Below, piece by piece: positions 6,644-12,078 of a stretch of DNA of 12,078 nucleotides. The notes beneath the pieces are model-generated. The model did not search any database. It worked only from the letters and a program-made list of their open reading frames with translations, and was not told where the DNA came from. Both the position numbers and the translations under genes were made by a program. This DNA comes from Nitrospinota bacterium (GTDB lineage: Bacteria; Nitrospinota; Nitrospinia; Nitrospinales; VA-1): positions 1 to 12,078 of the forward strand of contig PCCT01000093.1 of the NCBI GenBank assembly GCA_002731985.1. The letters run 5' to 3'. How positions within the stretch are numbered: the first letter of the stretch is position 1; the number at the start of each line of letters is the position of its first letter.

Positions 6644-8848
6644 CTAGGAAAGGTCTGACCGCATGATCGGCAGGCGACGCACTCGTTTTCCAGTCGCGGC
6701 GAACACCGCGTTTGCTACTGCCGGCCCCACCAGGGGTGTCCCAGCCTCACCAATACCAGCGGGGGATTCACCACTATTGATGATGTGCACGTCAATCGCG
6801 GGTACTTCTTTCATCTTCGGCGCAGGATAATCATCGAAATTACCCTGAACGACACGCCCGTTTTCAATATTGATCTGCCGTTTAAGAGTAGCGCTCAAGG
6901 CGTAAATGATGGCGCCCTGGATCTGCGCTTCGACTATGGCCGGATTGATTGCCTGACCACAATCGATTACGCAGGTAATGCGGTGCACCTTAACTCTACC
7001 GCGGTTATCGACGGAGACTTCGGCAACCTGCGCCTGGTAGCACTCCAGGTAATAGATATATCCCATTCCCTGATAACGTCCTTCAGTGAGCGTTCCGCCC
7101 CAGTTGGAAACTTCTGTCACACGATCGAGCACCGCAAGCGCACGGGAATTATCCTTAAGTAGTTGACTGCGAAGTGCGATCGGATCCAACTCTCGGGCGT
7201 GGGCAATCTCATCTAGCGCGCTCTCCAGCGCAAAAGCGTTATGCACAGTACCTATCGACCGCCAGAACCCGACCGGAACCGGGATATCAGTTGGAACATA
7301 GCCGACCTCAAGGTTCGGTATCGGGTAACTGCCAGCCCGGGTGGAGAAATCAAACATACCGACGCAGACTGCCCAGTCGTAGCCGTCCTCACCCAGCCAC
7401 GGCGGGAAATACTGACCCACCATCTGGACCATCGGTAGTGATGGCGAAGGTCCAGCCAGTTTGGCAGACAGGCTACCGGGTACGCCGTTGTCATCCAGTC
7501 CTACATCGATACGAACCCGGAACGGCGGCAAGTACTTGTCGTGCTGGATATCCTCGGTACGTGACCAGGTCACCTTGACCGGATGACCTGTGACTTTCGA
7601 AGCAACCAGTGCGGGCACGACGTAATCAGGTGACGTCTTGCGGCCGAAGCTACCGCCCAGGTATGGGGTATGGATATGAATCTTCTCCGGAGGGAATTGC
7701 GAGATCATCCCAGCAATCATTGCGGTGGAATCCTGCACCTGAGTTGGCGCCCAGACCTCGCACCGATCCTCGGTGATCCAGGCCGTGGCACAGGGCGGCT
7801 CCATCGGGCTGTGGGCCTGCAATGACACAGTGTATTCAAAGTGCATCCTGCTGGCGGCCGAGGCAAGGGCTGCTTCTGAGTCACCCTCAGTTGCTACTAC
7901 AGCGCCCGGGGCCGATCCGTCCAGTGCCTGTTGCAATCGTTTGTCGATATCGACATCGCCAAAGCCTGGGTCACCACCGGTGGTCTGGAGTACCAAGGCA
8001 TCGGCACCCTGCATTGCGATCCAGGTATTGGTTGCTACGACGATGACGAAGCTTTCCATCGGTATCACCGCGATGACGCCCGGGATTGCCTTGGTAACGC
8101 TGTCATCGACACCGCTCAACTTGGAATCAAATACCGGGCAATGGCGAACCGCGCCGTAAAGCATTCCTGGTAACTCGATATCGATGCCGAAAAGAGCAGA
8201 CCCATTGATCTTGGCGGGCGTATCGACACGCGGCACCCTGGTACCGATCAAACGATAATCAGCCGGGGACGTCAGCGGTGGATCCTCGGGAACCGTCTGC
8301 CGGGCAGCGTCTTTAGCCAGCTCGCCATAACCCAGACTTTCACCCGTAGCAACCTGCGTAACACGTCCACCCGTGGCCCGACATTGGTCGATCGAAACAC
8401 TCCAACGCTCGGCCGCTGCGCCGCGGAGCATCTCGCGGGCGGTCGCTCCCATCTTGCGAAACGCACCATAAAAAGCGTACATCGACAGGCTTCCACCGGT
8501 TATCTGGGTGTTGAGTACCCCACTGGTCAAATAACTGACGGGACCATTTCGAAAAACCGGGTGATGGATCGTCTCCATACTGGTAATCTGATCCATTTCT
8601 ATCTTGAGTTCCTCGGCGAGCAACGCCGCAAGACCCGTATGAATCCCCTGGCCCATTTCGCTCGCCGGCATCCCGACCTGAATGGCGCCATCCGGAAGGA
8701 TGCTGACAAAGGGTGGCAACTCAAAAGCCGTGTGCTCGGCGGCCTCCGCCGCCGCAGCCGTACCTGTAAGCCCCAGAAGCAGGCCGCCTCCTGCGAACCC
8801 AGTAGTCTTAAGGAAATCGCGGCGACTGAGTTTGGTAATCGTGCTCAT
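6644..8848 (-). CDS. IorB-type molybdopterin hydroxylase large subunit, Tat-exported
   Basis: This 734-residue catalytic subunit of a xanthine oxidase-family enzyme hydroxylates an aldehyde or N-heterocycle with water as oxygen donor. The substrate cannot be read from sequence. The N-terminus has a twin-arginine signal (SRRDFLK, 8-14, then a Gly/Leu-rich stretch to about 35), so it should be exported folded to the periplasm. Cofactor-region motifs are present: EMGQG (64-68), SPMEP (347-351), GGSFGRK (398-404), GFWRSIG (527-533) and the active-site Glu at 701 in GIGEAGTP. The layout fits IorB (isoquinoline 1-oxidoreductase beta) and related periplasmic aldehyde dehydrogenases, whose cofactor is the cytosine dinucleotide form. 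Its ATG has a very strong ribosome site that overlaps the stop of the small-subunit gene. No FAD subunit or cytochrome gene is near, so the electron acceptor is unknown. Confidence 0.93.
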   Translation of the reverse strand: MSTITKLSRRDFLKTTGFAGGGLLLGLTGTAAAAEAAEHTAFELPPFVSILPDGAIQVGMPASEMGQGIHTGLAALLAEELKIEMDQITSMETIHHPVFRNGPVSYLTSGVLNTQITGGSLSMYAFYGAFRKMGATAREMLRGAAAERWSVSIDQCRATGGRVTQVATGESLGYGELAKDAARQTVPEDPPLTSPADYRLIGTRVPRVDTPAKINGSALFGIDIELPGMLYGAVRHCPVFDSKLSGVDDSVTKAIPGVIAVIPMESFVIVVATNTWIAMQGADALVLQTTGGDPGFGDVDIDKRLQQALDGSAPGAVVATEGDSEAALASAASRMHFEYTVSLQAHSPMEPPCATAWITEDRCEVWAPTQVQDSTAMIAGMISQFPPEKIHIHTPYLGGSFGRKTSPDYVVPALVASKVTGHPVKVTWSRTEDIQHDKYLPPFRVRIDVGLDDNGVPGSLSAKLAGPSPSLPMVQMVGQYFPPWLGEDGYDWAVCVGMFDFSTRAGSYPIPNLEVGYVPTDIPVPVGFWRSIGTVHNAFALESALDEIAHARELDPIALRSQLLKDNSRALAVLDRVTEVSNWGGTLTEGRYQGMGYIYYLECYQAQVAEVSVDNRGRVKVHRITCVIDCGQAINPAIVEAQIQGAIIYALSATLKRQINIENGRVVQGNFDDYPAPKMKEVPAIDVHIINSGESPAGIGEAGTPLVGPAVANAVFAATGKRVRRLPIMRSDLS

Positions 8849-8860
8849 ATCACCTCCTTA
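8849..8860 (-). promoter_or_regulatory. Full-length Shine-Dalgarno site for the Mo hydroxylase large subunit
   Basis: On the minus strand TAAGGAGGTGAT lies directly before the ATG at 8848. It is complementary over twelve bases to the usual 3' end of bacterial 16S rRNA. Its first three bases are the TAA stop of the small-subunit gene, so ribosomes finishing that gene are placed on the next start. It fixes the start of the large subunit. The core-to-ATG distance is short (about four bases). Confidence 0.85.
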
Positions 8861-9313
8861 AGCCATCAGCTCGGCCGCGCGGTGAATCGCAGCCCGAACC
8901 CGGTTATAGGTGCCGCACCGGCAGATATTGGTAATTGTTCTATCGATATCCTGATCGCTGGGGGATGTGTTGCGCGCCAGCAGCGACACCACGGCCATGA
9001 TCATTCCCGTTTGGCAGTAACCACATTCGGGCACGCCCAGTTCTACCCACGCCTGCTGCACAGGATGACCGCTGTCCGGCGATAGGCCTTCAATTGTAGT
9101 AACCGCCTTTGCGCCAACCTCATCCAACGTTAACCCACAACTGCGGACCTGACGACCATCTACGAGCACAGTACACGCGCCGCAGGATTCGATACCGCAG
9201 CCATACTTGGTTCCACTCAGTTTCAGGGTATCGCGCAGAACCCACAGCAAGGGTGTATCTGGAGAATCATCGACCTCGTACTTTTGACCGTTCACGTTCA
9301 AAGAGATTGTCAT
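8858..9313 (-). CDS. IorA-type [2Fe-2S] small subunit of Mo hydroxylase
   Basis: This 151-residue electron-transfer subunit carries two [2Fe-2S] clusters. The plant-ferredoxin-like N-terminal domain binds the first with C39, C44, C47 and C59 ([11 protein letters not shown]). The helical C-terminal domain binds the second with C97, C100, C131 and C133 (CGYCQTGM and [14 protein letters not shown]). All eight cysteines are present and the length matches IorA/CoxS-type proteins (about 150-165). It has no signal peptide of its own. By analogy with related enzymes it is carried out through the Tat system bound to the large subunit. The ATG has GGGAGG six bases upstream. Its stop forms part of the ribosome site of the large subunit gene, so the two are made together. 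It lies 89 bases after the MCP gene. The subunit type is certain; the substrate of the complex is not. Confidence 0.95.
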   Translation of the reverse strand: MTISLNVNGQKYEVDDSPDTPLLWVLRDTLKLSGTKYGCGIESCGACTVLVDGRQVRSCGLTLDEVGAKAVTTIEGLSPDSGHPVQQAWVELGVPECGYCQTGMIMAVVSLLARNTSPSDQDIDRTITNICRCGTYNRVRAAIHRAAELMA

Positions 9314-9319
9314 ATGCTG

Positions 9320-9325
9320 CCTCCC
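9320..9325 (-). promoter_or_regulatory. Ribosome binding site of the [2Fe-2S] subunit gene
   Basis: GGGAGG on the minus strand, six bases before the ATG at 9313, supports that start. The surrounding 89-nt gap after the MCP gene is somewhat AT-rich, but no promoter or terminator in it is convincing. Confidence 0.75.
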
Positions 9326-9402
9326 ATTAAGCGCGCTGTATCTTCACTTTCTGATCTGATCCGTAAATAAATCTACCTGTCTGGATAGAGCCGCCACAAA
9401 AC

Positions 9403-11055
9403 TCACCTAAAGTCGTCGGTACTGCGTTGATGTTCTACCGTATCGACCGGGCGCTCTGAATCCTGGTACGCAGATTGGCGTTTAGGAACAAAATAACTGG
9501 TCAATCCGGACTGCTGCTGTTCGAGCTTGCCAACGGCATCATCGTCTAGACCGGCGCCAGGGATTACTTCGGATTCTGGTCGAGCGCTAGGCGTGGGGGT
9601 AAAAACCTGCCGCAGCCGTTCCGACTCAAGCGCCATGCTCTGACTCGACGAAGCAGTCTGCTTGACCATAGCCGCGTTTTCCTGGGTGATGCGGTCCATA
9701 TCTGCGATGGCCACATTAACCTGAGCAATACCGTTAGCATGTTCCAGCGAGGCCGCCTCGATGTTCTCCATCATCTCGGAAAACTCGACGACCGCCTTGA
9801 GAATGGCATCGAGTGATTCGTCGCTATGTTCCTTAAGACCGTGCAGCATACCCTCGGTCTCCTGCCGAAGTTTCCCCAGCGCCGCGTCGCTGCGCTCAAC
9901 AATCTCACGTCCGGTGTGCATGGTTTCTAGTCCTGACTCAATTAGATTCCCAATCTCGGCGGCCGCTTTGGCTGAGCGATGTGCCAGTTTCCGAACCTCG
10001 GTAGCCACTACTGCGAACCCTTTGCCATGCTCACCTGCGCGTGCGGCTTCAACAGAAGCATTAAGTGCCAGCAAGTTAGTCTGGAATGAGATATCGTTAA
10101 TCAGAGTGATGATGCCGGAGATACGCGTTGAACTATCCAGTATATTTGCCATCGCCTCCACTACCTGCTGATTGGTTGTCTGAGCACCCCCAAATGTCTG
10201 CTCGTTAGTCTCGATCGCCTGATCCACAGCCGCCAGCAGTGAACTGCGACCTGTTTCGACTGTATCGCGAGTTCCTTTGACCAGTTGAGTAGCGTGCTTG
10301 GCTTCGTCTGCATTGTTCTGCACTATACTGGCCATCTGCTCCATCGAAGCGGCAGTCTCTTCGAGTGAAGCGCTCTGCCGGTTAGTCCGGATTGCCAGAT
10401 CGCGACTCGCATCAGCGATCTCACGTGAACCACGATTGATCATCACTACTCGCTCAGTAACCGGCCGGGTTACGAAACGGTTTACAAAAAAGATGATGAT
10501 AATGCTGGCCACAATCAGCACCAGCAATGTTATCAGCGCGGCAGTTTCGGCCAACTGCCGGTTGAGAGCGATAAGTTCATGCTTACTCCAGGCGACCGCG
10601 ACATAACCTGCCGCCTCGTCTCCGGGTAAAAACGCCGGCCGCAGCATAACGGAGCGATCGGGGCTTTCCTTAATAGCTGTCTCGCCCGAAGCGAGGATTT
10701 TTAGGTTTGCCTTGAGTTGTTGATCAAGATCTGCTGCTGCAGAGATCTCCCCGTTGTTAAAAACCTGATTACCTTCCAAGTCATAAGCCGTAAAACGCAG
10801 CAGTTTCTCTTCTGCTGTCGCCAAAAACGCCTTGACCTTTTTTTTAACGATTCGTTCATCCTGCAGATGCAGCGCCGGGGCAATCTCCTTAGCCATGAGC
10901 GTCGTCAAACGTGATGCGGCCGTGGTAAATGCCTCGTTGTGATTATTTGCTTGAATCCGGATAAGGGTATACGAGAGTATGCCCAGAGCGAGCGCTCCCC
11001 CTCCCACGATCATCAAGGTCAGCCGAACGCCAAGGGTCAGTCTAATCTTGCGCAT
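9403..11055 (-). CDS. Methyl-accepting chemotaxis protein with periplasmic sensor, HAMP-less
   Basis: This 550-residue transmembrane receptor should control CheA through CheW. TM1 is at about 10-32, a periplasmic region of about 140 residues follows (33-171), and TM2 is at about 172-193. The periplasmic part has a long helix and a PAS/sCache-like core (YDLEGNQVF near 91-99, [19 protein letters not shown] near 138-156). After TM2 only about 14 residues precede the start of the signalling coiled coil (RGSREIA at 208), so a normal HAMP domain of about 50 residues is missing. Methylation-type segments ([11 protein letters not shown], 230-239) and the kinase-control hairpin (322-361, [16 protein letters not shown]) are intact. 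The tail is polar and ends STDDFR, without a CheR-binding NWETF-like pentapeptide. The gene starts 10 bases after the DUF4399 gene, with GAGG eight bases upstream. It is the only receptor in the window; its ligand is unknown. Confidence 0.94.
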   Translation of the reverse strand: MRKIRLTLGVRLTLMIVGGGALALGILSYTLIRIQANNHNEAFTTAASRLTTLMAKEIAPALHLQDERIVKKKVKAFLATAEEKLLRFTAYDLEGNQVFNNGEISAAADLDQQLKANLKILASGETAIKESPDRSVMLRPAFLPGDEAAGYVAVAWSKHELIALNRQLAETAALITLLVLIVASIIIIFFVNRFVTRPVTERVVMINRGSREIADASRDLAIRTNRQSASLEETAASMEQMASIVQNNADEAKHATQLVKGTRDTVETGRSSLLAAVDQAIETNEQTFGGAQTTNQQVVEAMANILDSSTRISGIITLINDISFQTNLLALNASVEAARAGEHGKGFAVVATEVRKLAHRSAKAAAEIGNLIESGLETMHTGREIVERSDAALGKLRQETEGMLHGLKEHSDESLDAILKAVVEFSEMMENIEAASLEHANGIAQVNVAIADMDRITQENAAMVKQTASSSQSMALESERLRQVFTPTPSARPESEVIPGAGLDDDAVGKLEQQQSGLTSYFVPKRQSAYQDSERPVDTVEHQRSTDDFR

Positions 11056-11065
11056 TTGTCACGCC

Positions 11066-11497
11066 TCACTTTACGGTAATTGTGATCGTATCTGAGACAA
11101 TCGGATCCTCATGCATTATATGTGCATAGTCGGCGAAAACCGCCTGCAAGGTATGCTGTCCTGGAGGCAAATCAAGGGTGACCTCTGTCTGGCCCATATT
11201 AAGATGCAAGTGGACCTTATCCTTGGGGATAGATTTATTCGGGTTCGGTGTTGGCGAATTTATTACCAGATGATGGTGTCCGGTATCCGGCCAGTCGGCA
11301 GCGGCCGGTGCAACCCCCATTTGCTCTGACAAACCCAATTGCACCAAAAACGGGCTCTCCACCTGATCGTTATGCTTTATGTTAATAAAGTACACCCGGG
11401 TACCATCGACCGATGGTGTCTCGCCCGCGTACGACAAAGTAACCCCCAACACAAGCGCCGACGCCGTAACACACCATAGCGGCAACATCGATTTCAT
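11066..11497 (-). CDS. Secreted DUF4399 protein, His-rich
   Basis: The product is 143 residues. The N-terminus (MKSMLPLWCV, then an Ala/Leu/Val-rich run) is a signal peptide with probable cleavage after SYA near residue 24, so the mature protein should be periplasmic. The mature part fits DUF4399: TGHHHLVI at 72-79, VHLHLNMGQTEV at 95-106, PPGQHTLQAVFADYAH at 111-126 and MHEDPIVSDTITITV to the end. The several conserved His suggest metal binding, but no function is established to my knowledge. The ATG at 11497 is chosen because it has GAGGA eight bases upstream and opens the signal peptide. The longer open frame to 11692 begins with TTG and adds 65 residues without protein-like character. It is the first intact gene of the array and is followed after 10 bases by the MCP gene, so the two may share one transcript. 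Confidence 0.88.
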   Translation of the reverse strand: MKSMLPLWCVTASALVLGVTLSYAGETPSVDGTRVYFINIKHNDQVESPFLVQLGLSEQMGVAPAAADWPDTGHHHLVINSPTPNPNKSIPKDKVHLHLNMGQTEVTLDLPPGQHTLQAVFADYAHIMHEDPIVSDTITITVK

Positions 11498-11504
11498 ACC
11501 GGCA

Positions 11505-11509
11505 TTCCT
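11505..11509 (-). promoter_or_regulatory. Ribosome binding site deciding the DUF4399 start
   Basis: On the minus strand GAGGA lies about eight bases before the ATG at 11497. Together with the signal peptide that begins there, it favours this start over the longer TTG-initiated frame. Confidence 0.65.
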
Positions 11510-11750
11510 CGAATGATTTTCGCAATACCGTGTGAGAATAGGCGAGTTCGTCGGCCTCGGCAACCTTTTGACCGAAAATCCCTTGATAAGAGTAAGCAAA
11601 GATGGAATTAAAGAATGGGTGCCTAAATAAGGCTCAATAAATTGGCCTAGGATCAACCGCCAACTACGTTCGCCCTTTCCCACCGAAGCCAATATTCATG
11701 CCGCTGCCAGGAGTAAACTCATAACGCGCGACCCCTCGGTCCAGTTTGTT

Positions 11751-12078
11751 TCAGAGTTCGACAAACCGGGTATCTACTCCAAGTACTTTAGACCACCGGG
11801 TATCGACATCGAGGGCGTGCCCACTGCGGGCGGTGCGGTTGTCCTGGGTGTCGGAGTGGAAGAAGTCGCCGAGGTTCAAAAAGATGCAGGTTTGACTTTT
11901 TGGTGAGCAGGCGACCAGGCGCCTGACTGCCTCGCACAGATTATCCTCGGCAATTTTGAGATCAAGATCCTCGCCGGTTTCTTCACCCCAGGTATATAGG
12001 CCCAGGTGCGGATCACCCATTGGGTAAATACTTAGCAGCTCGTCAGTGGTGTGCTTTGGTGCTGCGGCGATCCGTCCA
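11751..12078 (-). pseudogene. Phage-type metallophosphoesterase fragment, prematurely ended
   Basis: The frame is open to the window edge, so the true start lies outside; the ATG at 12020 is internal to the conserved region. About 108 residues are visible. They contain the first two metallophosphoesterase metal motifs, MGDPHLG (D-x-H) and NLGDFFHSD (GD-x2-H), plus a TARSGHALDVDTRW stretch that I associate with a family of phage and prophage proteins. The TGA stop follows soon after, before any GNHD/E motif or the later His motifs, so the catalytic domain is incomplete. Continuing past the stop in the same frame shows no recovery of the family. It is probably the 3'-broken remnant of a prophage gene, though a frameshift or sequencing error is possible. 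A 13-base near-repeat (11765-11777 and 11795-11807) lies at its end. Confidence 0.6.

Noticed and set aside
7174..7578. 134-codon plus-strand open frame inside the large subunit gene
   Set aside because: It is rich in Arg, Pro, Ser and Gln as expected for the complement of a GC-rich coding region and has no domain.
8384..9085. 233-codon plus-strand open frame opposite the Mo hydroxylase genes
   Set aside because: It lies antisense to two clearly identified genes, crosses their junction and shows no recognisable domain.
9370..9399. Possible promoter (TTGTGG and TAGATT on the minus strand) before the [2Fe-2S] subunit gene
   Set aside because: Both boxes are weak with 18-base spacing; read-through from the MCP gene is as likely.
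11607..11637. Possible promoter (TTGAGC and TTTAAT on the minus strand) upstream of DUF4399
   Set aside because: The spacing is 19 bases and other equally weak pairs occur in this AT-rich stretch, so I do not call one.
11498..11692. TTG-initiated N-terminal extension of the DUF4399 gene
   Set aside because: It would bury the signal peptide in the interior, and the ATG at 11497 has its own ribosome site.

Overview
The window carries a minus-strand array of ten genes, read from about 11.5 kb down to about 0.2 kb, plus a broken phage-type gene at the right edge. GC is moderate, coding is dense, and the CheA, IorAB-type and DUF4399 proteins look proteobacterial. I would guess a gammaproteobacterium, but nothing here fixes the genus.

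Layout in transcription order (right to left). 12078-11751: 5'-incomplete, prematurely ended fragment of a phage-type metallophosphoesterase. 11750-11498: non-coding, probably leader and promoter of the array, no confident promoter. 11497-11066: secreted DUF4399 protein. 11055-9403: methyl-accepting chemotaxis protein (MCP) with a periplasmic sensor and no recognisable HAMP domain. 9313-8858 and 8848-6644: small [2Fe-2S] and large molybdopterin subunits of an IorAB-type molybdenum hydroxylase, the large one with a Tat signal. 6643-6511: 133-nt gap. 6510-222: CheR, STAS protein, response regulator-adenylate cyclase fusion, CheA, CheW and CheB, tightly packed with stop/start overlaps. 221-1: no gene, a weak terminator candidate.

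How the parts may work together. CheA, CheW, the MCP, CheR and CheB make a complete receptor-kinase-adaptation core. No free CheY is visible. The receiver domain encoded with CheA is fused to a class III cyclase catalytic domain whose key residues (two metal Asp, a Lys/Thr purine-selecting pair, the transition-state Asn/Arg) look intact. The likely output is therefore cAMP made under CheA control, an 'alternative cellular function' chemosensory system and not a flagellar one. The STAS protein sits between CheR and the cyclase, with a one-base overlap into the cyclase, so it is a plausible regulator or scaffold.

The most unusual point is the context. A Tat-exported Mo hydroxylase, a secreted DUF4399 protein and a periplasm-sensing MCP lie in one co-directional run with the cAMP-producing Che system. 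A testable idea is that periplasmic substrate, product or redox state of the hydroxylase is sensed by the MCP and converted to cAMP. This is inference from gene order only.
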